From Mixophyes australis (Eukaryota; Chordata; Amphibia; Anura; Limnodynastidae), in contig JAVHZZ010000008.1 in the NCBI GenBank assembly GCA_036250195.1, forward strand, positions 11,379,434 through 11,443,433: 64,000 nucleotides of DNA. The letters run 5' to 3'. The notes under the pieces are model-generated. The model was not told where the DNA came from, searched no databases, and saw only the letters and a list, made by a program, of their open reading frames with translations. Of this stretch, positions 1 to 11,848 are shown piece by piece. The position numbers and the translations under genes were made by a program. The number at the start of each line of letters is the position of its first letter. The stretch's first letter is position 1.

Positions 1-135
1 GGGGAGAAGGAGGATGTCACAGTGCACACAGAGCTCAGATGGGCATTCCAAAGCCTCTCTGCTCACTACATTATGTGCCACATGTCTGTGGTTGCCATGG
101 TAGTCCAGAATCATAAATAATTAACAGTAGCCTGA
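1..135 (+). repeat. Dispersed repeat family A, truncated by window start
   Basis: This segment shares long stretches with 28670-28895 (+) and 60005-60245 (-), including the common block GGTTGCCATGGTAGTCCAGA and the block CATTCCAAAGCCTCTCTGCT shared with the second copy. Three copies in 64 kb mark it as an interspersed repeat. I do not recognise the family. It has no visible coding capacity, and its left end lies outside the window. Confidence 0.7.
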
Positions 136-689
136 AGAAATAATACAAGGGAAAATGGTAAATACCAAAGTTATCAAGATGAATGTTATGTTGAAAAAAT
201 AAAACACACGTCTGATTTTTGTCATGCGATTGCTGTTTTTAAAAAAAAAACCAGTAGTAAAAGCATAACTTTTAACCACAGTGGGTATGGAGCTCAATAC
301 GTGTATCTTTCAGTTCTTAAATTGTGGTATATACCTATATATTATGGACCAGGCTACAATATGCAAGATACAATTGTACCCACAGTCAGATGGAGAATTG
401 AAAAATAAAAACAATTGTGAACTTTCGGTGAGTGGGAACATTTGGCTCACTTACTATTACAATATGTTCTTTGGATGCTCGGTACTAACAGCGGGCTGAC
501 ATCGCACTGAGACTTCTTCCTCTGTAATCTGCTCTCAGGACGATGGAACAATTAACACTAGATCAAAAAGAGAAGCCAGCGCCGATGGGGACATATAATA
601 TATTTTTAATACGGCCACTTAAACATAGACACATGTTTTTTTTTCAGCAGAGATGTGCAACATTGTATCTCTCCAGCAATTGTGGAACA
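136..689. other. Non-coding AT-rich sequence
   Basis: There are only short chance ORFs and no repeat I recognise. It includes an A-run at 240-250. Confidence 0.5.
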
Positions 690-1015
690 ACTAATTCCAG
701 CATGTACGTCCAGTCTTCGGGTTGGGTACTATTCAGCGACTGCCCAAAAGCCGACGTGTACAATGTAGAATAGTTTTTAAAAAACATTGTACACACGGCG
801 CTTCCTTAAATGACCACCTGAATACCAACAATCTCAGTGTTGCAGTTTAACATGACGTCATTTGTTGCTTCGCTGCAATTGTTTCAAGTATGTATTACAA
901 GCGGTTGATAGGAACACAATGTAGGAAACATCATAATCAGTGATACTATCGAGTAAATTGGTGTCGGCTTTTGGGTAGGCGCTGAACCACCGCAGTCTTC
1001 AGTCATCTGTCACTT
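690..1015. mobile_element. Inverted-repeat element, MITE-like
   Basis: The left arm around 735-753 (GCCCAAAAGCCGAC) is mirrored by the right arm around 961-985 (GTCGGCTTTTGGGTAGGCGC). Similarity continues outward to a CAGTCTTC / GAAGACTG pair. An internal hairpin lies at about 757-793 (TGTACAATGT / ACATTGTACA). The arms are diverged, there is no ORF, and the target duplication was not resolved. Confidence 0.5.
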
Positions 1016-2439
1016 GTCTGCAAAAATAACCTTGGGATTACTTTTCTGGAGCTTAAATGACTGAAACAGCAAAACATCAGGACATCGTAAAGTGTAATCA
1101 AGCCCCTTTTAGAATGCCTAATTGGTCTATGCATGCAGTATTTCCTTCACCATCGTCAGCAAGACACCCAAACCTACTGCCCATACCTGCCCCAACGCCA
1201 CAGAGGGACGATTATGTTACCTGCCCTAATGGAGAGAGGAAAGGTGATACTTAAAATGTGGAAATCTCCAGGTAGGGAGGTGGTGGTTTTATAATGGGAA
1301 CGCAGGGTGGGAATACTGTGAAATTATCCCCCATGGAAAAATGGATGTGAAAGTAGCAAAATTGTGATGTCTACAGCATTTCATGCTCTCCTTGTTTGAA
1401 CAATTCCTACGGGTGCTTTCTGCAGTACAACATGCACAAAAACAAACAATATTTGGCCTCAAGTGTATCATCCCATAGACATAGCTATACTCTGTATTGC
1501 TATTGTCATTGGTTATATCTGCCTACAGTAATAACAGAACAGACTGAACGCAGACTGAATGCATTACAGATGGACTCAAAAAGGTGTCAGAAGTGCTGCC
1601 CATCTCAACTCATATATCCCATAATTACTGTAAAATCTATGGATCTATATTCTGAATAGTTGGTTCTAGTTCCTCAGACGAATAAATGAATATCTGGTGA
1701 TTGTTAAAGAGCAATTAAAGGCAGTATTTAATATAATTAAGAGATATCAAATGATATGTGTTTGTGTCAATGTGCCGAATATGCAATGACTAGAGTATCC
1801 ATACTTAAATAAATAAGCCCGGCAATCACTTCTCTCCAGCAGGTTGCCATGTCAGGAGGGAGGGGCTTCTCTGAATAGGCAGAGTTGGAGTGACAGCTTG
1901 GCAGACTTGCAGTGCAGAAATGCACTGCTTGGATTGGATGATTCATGTGCAGGGGATGGCTGGGGAATCTCAGCCTGGGGTTCGAGACTTGGCTCAGTGG
2001 CCTATTAGGAGCATTTTAAAGGGAACACAATGCAGCTAGCCCAGTGACCCAGGCCAAGGTGGCACAGTATCTGCTTTATAGACCCTTTATAATATGCCAT
2101 CAACACACTGTGCTAAGGATGTTTTAACCATTCAAAGCCCTGTATAGCATTATTTCAGATTCATGCTACATATCTGTACTTAGTAATATGCAAACATACG
2201 GTATGCATCTGAGATGATAGCAATAGAATCATGTAGTATCTATATATTAAAAGCATAAGTAGGACTATTATGAGCGACTTATATCTATAATGCCGTTGTC
2301 CGAGCATTATATATCAACTTAAAGCTCTTGGTCTGTAGAATTTCAGAAAAGAATTGGTGTTGTAATAAGTTGCATCGTTTCAGAGTTATTTTGCAAAATG
2401 TCCACCCGCCATTTGCAACAATGTATTACCATTGTCCTC
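1016..2439. other. Non-coding sequence, no gene seen
   Basis: There are only short chance ORFs. About 1830-2010 is less AT-rich and may belong to an old repeat, but I could not identify a family. Confidence 0.5.
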
Positions 2440-2665
2440 TGGAAACTGTGACAGTTGACAATATACCTGTGCACCTGCTGGTTGCTCTGGAAACTGTGAC
2501 AGTTAATGAACTCTCCCTGTGCACCTGCTGGGTGATCTGGAACATGTGACCTGCTGTGAGGTCTGAGAACTGTGACAGTTATTTGCAGCCCTGCTGGGTG
2601 ACCTGGAACATGTGACCTGTTGGGTGGTCTGGAAACTGTGACAGTTATTTGCAGCCACATATATC
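2440..2665 (+). repeat. Imperfect short tandem or shuffled repeat
   Basis: The phrase CTGGAAACTGTGACAGTT recurs at about 2440, 2488 and 2629, with a variant at about 2565. It alternates with CTGTGCACCTGCTGG and CTGGAACATGTGACCTG phrases, giving a few degenerate units of roughly 50-75 bp. ORFs across it on both strands look like by-products of the periodicity. Confidence 0.7.
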
Positions 2666-3598
2666 TCAGCGTGTCTTGCTGAGACCTCAAGCAATGACTG
2701 CTCCGCTATTTCATTATTCACTTATCCTTGCTTTGTTTACAACAAACATGCCAAGAGGCCATCCTCGAGGACGTCGACATAGTGGAACCCTTACAGGTTG
2801 CCCATAATATAGTGTATAAAGAAATTCTATACTTCCTTTAATATAGTGATTGATAATATAGTTATTTATTCATTAGACTCAGATGTTAACATTTCTACAT
2901 GTAATGTAGTGCATACAAAGGTACTGAATTTAGTCATGACATTTCAGTTAGACTTACACCAGTAACTAAAATCTTCTCTGTTTTTGCAGAACCAATGTTT
3001 TTATGCGGCTTCTTAATAAGATTCATGTCTGTATTTTAACGTGTTGGGCTTTTTGCTTCTCTGTTTAAGACATCTCAGAGTTCTGGTTTATTCGTTTAAT
3101 GTAAGAGGAATCTTGACACAGATGATCGTTAGTCTCCTCTGTTTATAGAAATTGTTGGCTTGTAATGTGTTGTTGTAACGCAGATCAAAGGTCGGTGAAT
3201 GTAATTATCTCTCCGCTGAGACCACATCGTTCCCTCTTTCTCTCTCTCTCTTTCTCAGCTGCTTCCAGCCAACACAAATGTTGACAGCTGAATTTTAAAA
3301 TTTGACTTATGTCAAGAAGAAATCTGGAAAATTGCGACCCCCCCATCCCCCTCCCCTCACCCCACAGAAAAAAATTGGTAAACCGTTTTAATGTCAACTA
3401 TATAGAAAAAGGTCAAAAGTCACATGTGACCATCATGGAAAGTCCGCAAAGAGATTGCTTAATTTTTATTTAAAAAAAAGTTTTAAAAATCATCTATATT
3501 TATTTCAGAACACGTCAGCGGTGCGGTCACTTCTGTAAACACAGGTGAAAATATCCTTATTATTGTCACACTCTGACATCACAGATGTTTTAGACTGT
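2666..3598. other. Non-coding sequence with a pyrimidine tract
   Basis: It holds a CT-rich run at about 3233-3257 and a C-rich run at about 3337-3362. There are no convincing ORFs or recognised elements. Confidence 0.5.
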
Positions 3599-3772
3599 GG
3601 GTTAGATTTATCAACCCTGAGAAGGAGAAGTGGAGGTGTTACCCATAGCAATCAATCAGATTCTAGCTATCCTTTATCCGTTACATTCTAGAACACGATA
3701 GCTAGAATCTGATTGGTTGCCTTGGACAACACTTCCACTTTTCATTTTTAGAGGGTTTGATAAATCTACCCC
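3599..3772. mobile_element. Foldback MITE, family B
   Basis: The termini are inverted repeats (GATTTATCAACCC on the left, GGGTTTGATAAATC on the right). The interior holds mirrored CAATCAGATTCTAGCTAT / ATAGCTAGAATCTGATTG blocks, so the whole element folds back. Related copies lie at 11685-11848 and 54698-54868. No ORF is present, so it is non-autonomous. Confidence 0.8.
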
Positions 3773-4384
3773 TCTATTTGAAGAACAGCTACCGTTTCTC
3801 TACTTCATAACTATGTACCACCCTCTAAATTACCTCAGTAACACCCGACCCTGCACCAAATCCTCCCCCATAGATAAGCCGCCTCACACACAAGACACCA
3901 GTGGGGCAGGCTTTTGTGTCTCGTAAAAAAAAAAAATCTAAATAAAAAAAATAAGTAACTAAGCATTATTTCATAAAATGATAATAAAAGATATTGAAAT
4001 GCTTTATTTCTTTGTCATAAAACACTTCTCATGTGCTATAAGGAATAACATACCTATTTAAGTGTGCCAAGAGGGGGAGTATAATGCAACAGCAGGGGTG
4101 CCCGGCAGCCCAGCCGTATATTATTATGATATTAGAAGTTACTTAAGAGCTGCCTGCCTGAGGGCATGTGCTTTTATCTGGGCATGGAAAAAAAAAATCT
4201 TATAATACTGGTCTGAACTAAATGATAAATTAGGGCACAGAATTATAGAAGATAAAGTCAAAGATGATCTTTTAATTATGATTTTCTGTCAGTATTTATA
4301 AAGGAGGGAAATAATACCAGGAATAGGCTGTGTAGCAATAGACTATGTACTGTATACTGTTAAATGATACTTGTCTTACAAAGG
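3773..4384. other. Non-coding AT-rich sequence
   Basis: There are only A-rich runs near 3926-3950 and short chance ORFs. Confidence 0.5.
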
Positions 4385-5087
4385 AATGGGTGTGGTTAGG
4401 CCTAAACAAGATTAAAGCACCAGATCCGGATGCATCCACCCACGTGTCCTAAAGGTACTTAGTTCAGTAATTCATGGACCACTGTTTCCTATACTTATGG
4501 ACTCCCTCATACCTGGTCAATGCTACAAGATTGGTGGAAAGTAGATGTGTGCCAATCTTTAAAAAAAATTGAAATTGAAACCAGGAAATTATATATTATA
4601 GAGGCTTCTTTCTTCTGTAAATTATTTAAATGGATTCTGAGGGATATGAGCCTGAAATATATTGTTGAAAATAAATAATACAATGCCAGCATGGTTTCAC
4701 GAAAGACCATTCATGCCTAACAATTATGATTAGTTTTTATGAGGATGCATTTCCAATTTTGGTCTTTTGTTGTATAATTGTTGTAATAGAATTGGATTTT
4801 GCCAAAAGCATTTAATCCTGTTCCACATAACATTCTGGAAAATAAGATGAGAGTATTAGGTGTAGGGGAAAATATATATACAGTACATGGTGATGAACTT
4901 GTTATAGAAGAGAGTATATAGCGTAGTTATAAATTAAACACATCCTCTCCTGTTCAATCCTTTAACTAGTGACCTTGTACTTAGTAAGTACTGTCCATAT
5001 TTGCTGATGGCACAAAGCTATGTAGGGTAACATTGAATAGAATAATAGTGCTGTAGAAAGCTTAAGGCAAAAATCTTAGGGAATTTA

Positions 5088-5181
5088 GACTGTAAGCTCC
5101 AATGGGGCAGGGACTGATGTGAATGAGTTCTCTGTAAAGCGCTGCGGAATTAGTGGCGCTATATAAATAAATGGTGATGAT
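5088..5181 (+). mobile_element. SINE 3'-tail fragment
   Basis: This matches the 3' part of the local SINE (GACTGTAAGCTCCAATGGGG through GGCGCTATATAAATAAAT and a TGATGATGATG end). The tRNA-like head is missing, so the copy is 5'-truncated. Confidence 0.85.
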
Positions 5182-5598
5182 GATTCAACTACAAGGGGCT
5201 CTGAATAAACGTATCCTGTTAAATACAGGTATAGGGATGCTATGGATACAACACAGTACAGGATATGAACAATACATATGTGGAATATAAAGTCCCAAAA
5301 GAACGCACAGGAAATAATAAAGTATTCACTGATTGTCACCTGTTACAAAATAGTCAATAAGGTAAAGACATTAAAACTCCATTTTTTTTTTACATGTATT
5401 AAGATTTTCTCAATGTCTGCTGTATATACAGTTGCTCCTTATAGCATAGATACACAGCCAATCACTATCACTCAGCACTTACTCCTGCTCTGTGGCTGCT
5501 GCAAATGATATGACTGAAAAACACGTACCTGAGAGATGTCCAGAGCTTGAATCAGATGCTGCTGCGTACACTCAAGCTTGGCTCACCCTTATGTACAT

Positions 5599-5822
5599 TC
5601 ATCATCACCATTTATTTTTTATAGCACCACTAATTCCGCAGCGCTGTGCAGAGAACTCATTCACTTCGGTCCCTGCCCCATTGGAGCTTACAAACTAAAT
5701 TCCATAACACACACACACACAGACAGACTAGGGTCAATTTAATAGTAGCCAATTAACCTACCAGTATGTTTTTAGAGTGTGGGAGGAAACTGGAGCACCC
5801 GGAGGAAACCCACGCAAACACA
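5599..5822 (-). mobile_element. tRNA-type SINE, 5'-truncated
   Basis: The reverse complement shows the conserved centre (GCGTGGGTTTCCTCCGGGTG), a GT-rich run and the AATTAGTGGTGCTATA tail. The tRNA head with its A and B boxes is absent. It lies inside the decayed LINE region. Confidence 0.85.
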
Positions 5823-6685
5823 AGTCCATCCTTCAAGTCATAGGCAGACACATGTGTCATTGACGTGAGAACATGAATTGCTTTCTTTGGCACAAGTCTC
5901 AGGTACTTGCATGAACAGAGGTAAAACGCAAGATATGACACGTAAATGGACTTGCGTTGCTTAATGAATCAGGCCCTTAATATGGATAAGTGTACGGTTA
6001 ATCCCCTAGGATGGGACACAGTAAGGGAAAACTGATATGGAAAAGAACATAGGAGTACTAGTGGACAGAAAGCTGTGTGCACAGCGCCAGGCAGTGGCTG
6101 TTAAAGAGAATAAAATCCTAGTGGCCAGAAAAGACAGATAAATGAATATATTACAGACCTATTATTACGTAACATCGCTTATTAAAGTACATTGTGAATA
6201 TGGGGTACAATGTTTGGGCACCTCACTGTAAGAAGTACATAGGGGAACTCAAGAGGATTCAGATATGAAGAACCTCATTAAAAAAGAGAAAGGAGGGGTA
6301 ACATTTTTGAAATCTGTTAAAAGTCCTTAAAGTTGAAATAATGAATGTATATAAATATTCAAGGTCAATACAAGGATTTTTCTAATACATTTTTTATACT
6401 AAGGAAGAGAGGTCATTACGTGTGAATCAAAGAAAGTCGCTATTTCCTCCAGCATAGGAAGGGTTCTTTACTGTAAGGGTGATGAAACTGTGGAATTCCG
6501 TTACCGCATGAAGGGCTGATGGAATTTATTCAGTTGCTTTTTGGAGGTCAGGAAGATATATTTTTCTCCTTGTTGGACTCAACCGGCAACTGTAACACTG
6601 GGTGTTGTGTTTTGACTTCCCATAGAAGACATTTAAAATTTGTTAAATGTTGAACTCGATGGACCTGTGTCCTTTTTCAGCCATG

Positions 6686-7290
6686 ATAACTATATAACTA
6701 TGTAACTGTGTAGCTGTGTAACTGTGTTATGGTGAAACTATGATACTATGTAACAATTAAACTATGTAACTATGATACTAAGTAACTGTGTAACTATGTA
6801 ACTATATTAATATAAAACTATGTTACAGTGAAACTATGTAACTATGATTACATGTAACTATGTAACTATGAAACTATGTTACAGTGAAACTATGTAACTA
6901 TGATACTATGTAACTATGATTACATGTAACTGTGTAACTATGTAACTATGATAGTATGTAACTATGATTACATGTAACTATGTAACTATGATACTATGTA
7001 ACTATGATTACATGTAACTGTGTAACTATGTAACTATATAACTATGAAACATGTTACATTGAAACTATGTAACTATGATACTATGTAACTATGATTACAT
7101 GTAACTGTGTAACTGTAACTATGATACTATGTAACTATGATTACATGTAACTGTGTAACTATGTAACTATATAACTATGAAACTATGTTACGGTGAAACT
7201 ATTTAACTATGATACTATGTAACAATAAATCGATGTAAAAATGAACCTATGTAACAATGAAACTATGTAACTATTATGCTATGTAACTAG
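6686..7290 (+). repeat. Octamer satellite (AACTATGT)n
   Basis: About 600 bp consist of variants of an 8-bp unit AACTATGT (AACTATGA, AACTGTGT, AATTACTT-like). A recurring marker GATTACATGTAACT appears at about 6847, 6918, 6967, 7007, 7092 and 7139, so longer blocks were also copied. It starts exactly where the LINE relic ends. Confidence 0.9.
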
Positions 7291-8015
7291 TTAATTGATA
7301 GGCTACAGTCTCATTAATATGGGTCCAGCCTATAAAAATTATGGCTTGCATTGTGAGTACCTGACAGTACTACTGTTAATTCAATATCTGCAAAATTAAA
7401 TGTATTAAAATGAAATTGTACGCTGATCTCTAGTTTTATTAATGAAAACATTTTTGGTGCGTAAGTAGAAAGTTTTCTGTTTCAGAGGAATCCAGGTCAA
7501 ACATGGAGATCAGAGAGGGTATTTCTGGTATTTTTTAAGAACTCTCTGTGAATGATTTCTTAGTCCCAGCAATGCAGAAAACCCAGCTGGATGTTGTGTT
7601 CCTATTACTGACCATTGGATTTAATTCCACACTGGAATCTGTTCCTGTAATTGTTAGATTATAATTTGGGTGCTTAAGGATGCAACGAGGGTCCAAGCAT
7701 GGACCTAGACCTTTGCCTTTTAGACTAAAGCTGGTGCAGTTGGTCAAATATTGCAGCATATTTGTCCCAAGAAGCAACATGATGCCCAATAGTGACCCTT
7801 GAAATTAGTAGGATTGTAATTGTTTTATTATTACAGTCAGAAGTTAATCGCAGATAGACTTTATTGGTTAGTGCATGTTGTCATCTTCCATCCATACTAA
7901 TAGACACCAATGACACTATGTACCTGATTCATCAAAGCACGCCTTCCGGACGCAACCTGCGTTTAGTATTATACGCACGTATTACGGCTTTGTGTACTCC
8001 GAACTTCATCAAGAT
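7291..8015. other. Non-coding sequence, no gene seen
   Basis: A CCTGATTCATCAAAG terminus at about 7923 hints at a further MITE end next to the one that starts at 8016. There are no convincing ORFs. Confidence 0.4.
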
Positions 8016-8248
8016 GGGCCTGATTCATTAAGGATCTTAACTTGAGAAACTTCTTATTTCAGTCTCCTGGACAAAACCATGTTACAATGCAAGGGGTGCA
8101 AATTAGTATTCTGTTTTGCACATAAGTTAAATACTGACTGTTTTTTCATGTAGCACAGAAATACTTGATAGCTTATTTGTACACTGAAATTTAAAGTTGG
8201 TATTTGTGTGACACATGAAAAAACAGTCAGTATTTAACTTATGTGCTT
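8016..8248 (+). mobile_element. Palindromic MITE, family C, 3'-truncated
   Basis: It begins with GGGCCTGATTCATTAAGG and proceeds through the left arm and the centre. It stops about 80 bp into the right arm (TCAGTATTTAACTTATGTGC). Full-length relatives are at 14287-14749 and 33576-33908. Confidence 0.85.
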
Positions 8249-8629
8249 TTTAATACTTTTGGGCTTATTTTGTATGTCAGATTTTTACTCCACCCACAGG
8301 AAAGAATTTAAAAAAAAAAAGTGGTTTTTATGTACACATGTCGAAGATGATCCTGCTGTATTAGTGAGGTTATTCAATCCTAAATGACGCTTCAAAGCAA
8401 TTACGTTCATAACATATGGAATAAAAAGGTTTTTGTATGTGTTCACAAGTTCACAAGTGGACTCATCTGCTACTCATTCAGACCTGGGCACATCTTCAGC
8501 GCTGAATAAGTCGCACATACACTTATGTACAACATTTTTAAAACGCAAATTACACTTACACTTGTGTCAGATGGCAATATTGAGTAGGAGAGGGCTTCTT
8601 AGTGTTGTAATGCTATATGTACCAGAGGC
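8249..8629. other. Non-coding sequence
   Basis: Only short chance ORFs and A-rich runs are present. Confidence 0.4.
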
Positions 8630-8889
8630 GAACGCAGGATTTAGAAGGGGGGGTTTCCGCCCCCCCGGGGAAAAAAAAAATAGAGCAGCAGCTCCATTTC
8701 AGCGAGTCTGAATTCTACAGCAGCCGCGGTGCTGTCAAGAAGCATCCGCGGCAGTGCTGTATTATACTATAATACAGCACTGCCGCGGACGCTTCTTTGA
8801 CAGCGCCGCGGCTGCTGTGGAGTACCGTTGGTTCCCGGAGGGGAGGGGTTTCTGGGGAACCAGAAACCCCCCCTGCATGCGCTACTGTG
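8630..8889 (+). mobile_element. hAT-like MITE with a GC-rich hairpin
   Basis: The left end CAGAGGCGAACGCAGG and right end CCTGCATGCGCTACTG are imperfect inverted repeats, followed inward by G-rich and C-rich runs (about 8646-8660 and 8867-8873). The interior is a strong hairpin, with arms about 8717-8766 and 8769-8817 around a short ATTATA loop. The same left terminus (CGCAGGATTT) occurs in the elements at 9705-10013 and 22388-22705. No ORF is present. Confidence 0.75.
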
Positions 8890-9704
8890 TACAAAATATG
8901 TAGTTCCAGAAACTTTTGTCAATAATAGCTAGAAAAAGGCAAATTAAATCAGAGGGAACTATGCAAATGGCCGCGATGATGCTGATATAATTGTACAAAA
9001 TACCTCAATAATAGCTCTGAAAGTGATTCATACACCCCCCCAAAAAATAATTGGCAAACATACCACAGTCACTGAATTCAGAGCTTACACACCATCATTT
9101 ACACAAGGTGCCTTTTATCTTTAAGTGCTTATATTATGGACCGTTATCCCAGTGTTAGCGTCATTTCTTAGTATCATATTTTCTGCATTGATGTCACCGG
9201 GATAGATCGTTCGCTGTCAGTCCTAACACCACAGTCATTCACATGGTCAAGTAAAAATCAATAGCCGCTAGTTCGTCCAGCTCATCCTGTTAGTGTATAT
9301 AAATCTCTCAATCAAGGTGAAGGGAAATCTGGTCGTCAATCTTCCAGAGCGGCCGGATTAAGCCAAATGCTGCTCCTTTAAGGGAATGGATGGTAAAAGG
9401 GAATTAAAGTTTCAATCAGACAATTTTAAAGTATTCATTGAGTATATCTTTTTAAAAGGGACTGTGACTTTAAAAACGATCTATTCTTAATTGTGGCTAG
9501 TACAGGAAATATATATATATATATATGTATAGGGGGTATAGATTTATGTTACCCTTCTGAGTGGGCTCTAAGAAAATCTAGTAAACTGCCACAGTAACAG
9601 TCGCCTGTAGCAAACGGAACACTGCATCTTTACCCGCAGTCATGATTCGGGAGTAGCGGACTGGGGGAGGTGACTTACAGGGCAGAGAATCTGTACCGGG
9701 GATA
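8890..9704. other. Non-coding sequence
   Basis: It contains a (TA)n run at about 9510-9527. No gene or recognised element was seen. Confidence 0.5.
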
Positions 9705-10013
9705 TCTACATAGGCAAACCGAGGGGGGGGGGGGTTTCCTAGTGCCTGGAAACCCCCTCCAAGCCTGGGGCACTGTATAGTTAAGATGGCTGGACCCTGC
9801 TCCCGCTTCACACAGCTCTGCTTGAAAAGGGAGAGCTGTGTGCACCTAACAGTAGTGCACGCAGCATTGCCCATGTATATTATAGGGATAGGAAGAGTTG
9901 GAGAGCAGCCAAGCACTGTCTAAAATTATAGCCACGCCCCCATGCATGCTGGTCACGCCCACTGGCGGCATGATGTGGAAACCCCCCTCTACAAATCCTG
10001 TGTTTTCCCCTGA
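9705..10013 (-). mobile_element. Non-autonomous element, family D
   Basis: This is the reverse complement of an element shared with 22388-22705. Shared landmarks are CCAAGCCTGGGGCACTGTATA, GAGAGCTGTGTGCACCTAAC, TATTATAGGGATAGGAAGAG and the terminal AATCCTGTGTTTTCCCCTG. The outer end resembles the CAGNGGC-type termini of hAT elements. A 13-G run lies at about 9723-9735. The boundary at the left is approximate. Confidence 0.75.
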
Positions 10014-10539
10014 TCTATACGGCTTGATGTGCAGCTTAGAGCCACTAGTGGGAATCATTCTGGTTGGCCTATAATAGTAATAATCCATGCAGATTGAGGC
10101 ATTTTAGGCCAGAAACTCAGCAATACAAGAGATTTGTTGTTCACTTATTTTGCTCAACGTCTGCTTTGAGGTTGACTGATAATTACACCCCTTAAACTAA
10201 TACATATCAAGGCTCTGTCCTTCCCCGATACAATTTTTTTATACAGAGCTGTAAAACACTATATATGGAACCCAGAAAGTGCTTAGATTATAGAGGGCAG
10301 ACCATGCAGAGGATGGAGCCTCTATGTGGTGTAGCGCTCTACGGCTCCCAAGAGGACTCCCGGGCCCTGGTGTGGCCCCCTCTTGGCCCCTTCCCCCGTG
10401 TGCAAGTGCAGCTTTGGCAATAGCCGCTGCACTTAGATTGTTTCAGATAGATGGTGTTAGTCCGTTTGTCAGATCTGAATCGAGTCCATTTATAGCTCTT
10501 TCTGCGTTTTAGGAACTGTTTACATCTCACACAAGACAC
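10014..10539. other. Non-coding sequence
   Basis: There are only short overlapping chance ORFs on both strands. Nothing is recognised. Confidence 0.4.
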
Positions 10540-11312
10540 TGCAAGAACTTTAATTCATGCACTGATAATCTCCCGCATTGACTATTGAAATTCCCTCCTT
10601 AGAATCTATTTTGCACTCTGCAGCTACATTGATTATTCTTGAAAATCGTTCTTCCTCTGCTCATCTGCTCTGTCATTCTCTACATTGGTTGTCTGCTTTT
10701 CACCAATATAAAAGGCAACTACTAACATACAAGGACATCAACAAAACTGCACCAACATATCTCCTCACTTGTCTCACGATATCTCCCAAATCGACACTTC
10801 CATTCTGCACAAGATCTGCGTCTCTCTTCCACTCTCATCACATCCTCTCATTCTCAGTATCAGGACTTTTTTCAGGCTGCACCCACTTTGTGGAATTCCC
10901 TGCCTCACACAGTAAGACTTTCCTCTAGTCTTCAAACCTTCAACCATTCTCTGAAAACCCACCTCTTCAGGCAAGCTTATAATATTCCTCTACCACCATC
11001 TTACACTCCCTAGGTTACCCTATTACCACCCTCTACACAGCTAACACAAGACTACAACCCTCTGACCAGCATTGCTGTGTGACTGATCACACAGCCCACT
11101 AAGCACTCTCTACCTTTACAATCTGGCTGGACCCATATGCAATATGTAGCACTTGTATCAAACTCCCATTGTCGTATAGATTGTAAGCTTGCGAGCAGGG
11201 TTCTCTTACCTCTCTGTCTGTATTACCCAGTATTGTTTTATTACTGTGTTTGTTCCCAATTGTAAAGCGTTATGAAATTTTCTGGCGCTATATAAATAAA
11301 TGTTGATGATCA
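10540..11312 (+). pseudogene. L2-like LINE, 3' end of ORF2 plus 3'UTR
   Basis: A 116-codon frame at 10578-10928 and its frameshifted continuation show the C-terminal signature of L2-type LINE ORF2 (a WLSAFHQYK-like stretch, TAPTYL, VEFPASH corresponding to the usual LWNSLP region, and KTHLFRQAY after the frameshift). The 3'UTR follows: TTGTAAGCTTGCGAGCAGGG, TCCCAATTGTAAAGCGTTAT and GGCGCTATATAAATAAATG with a short microsatellite end. Internal stops show it is inactive, and the 5' portion is missing as is usual for LINE copies. Confidence 0.85.
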
Positions 11313-11684
11313 ATATATCTGGTGGTGTTAATTTGTGGCTGTCTTTATAGTCTGCTGATATGATCCAGATTCAGATTTATGTTACCACTTATTCAGATTT
11401 ATGTAAGCATTAACTTTTATGTTGTAAATAATTGTCATTTTGTTATTTATATGTGTATTCTTCATACTGACGTGTGTGGTTATTTTATTATTTTATTATT
11501 ATATAGAACATTTGCTTTTCTATGCATGCAAATAGAAAACATTTTACGATGGTTTGTTGTTATGCGATTTGTATATTGGATAGCTCTGTAAATTTTTTGT
11601 TGTTCAAATACAACATTAATCGCAAACATTTTACCTTAAATACTAACTTTTATTCACCTAATTTAACGTAAACGAATTATAAGG
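11313..11684. other. Non-coding AT-rich sequence
   Basis: The sequence is very AT-rich and includes a 70-codon chance ORF at 11379-11591 with a hydrophobic, low-information translation. I see no gene. Confidence 0.5.
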
Positions 11685-11848
11685 TTCGAATCACTAAACA
11701 TTCTAAAAAGGAAAAATGTTGCCCATAGCAACCAATCAGATTCTAGCTATATCTTTCTCTAATGTACTAGATAAATGATAGCTAGAATCTGATTGTTATG
11801 GGCAATACCTCCACTTTTCCTTTTTCGAAGGTTTGATAAATCTACCTC
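11685..11848. mobile_element. Foldback MITE, family B
   Basis: It carries the mirrored CAATCAGATTCTAGCTAT / ATAGCTAGAATCTGATTG blocks and a right terminus GGTTTGATAAATCTACC, like 3599-3772. The left terminus is eroded. Confidence 0.8.

Larger units (their letters stand above)
4385..6685 (+). pseudogene. Decayed CR1-like LINE, interrupted by SINEs
   Basis: Scattered codons in several + frames match the order of a non-LTR reverse transcriptase. Around 4415 there is an AP-D-PDAIHP-like stretch. Around 4578-4640 there is a PGNY-like motif followed by KLFKWI. Around 4790 there is LDFAK followed by a frameshift into FNPVPHNIL, and near 5005 an ADGTK-like segment. The 5983-6680 part resembles the downstream end, with a GVLVD-like motif around 6053. 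Stops and frameshifts are everywhere, so it is dead. SINE-related segments at 5088-5181 and 5599-5822 interrupt it. It runs straight into an octamer array at 6686, which I take as the LINE's own 3' tail. The CR1 assignment is by recollection of motifs. One element or two related fragments are both possible. Confidence 0.65.

Noticed and set aside
10578..10928. A host gene with a 116-codon frame.
   Set aside because: It matches the C-terminal part of L2-type ORF2 and leads into an L2 3' tail.
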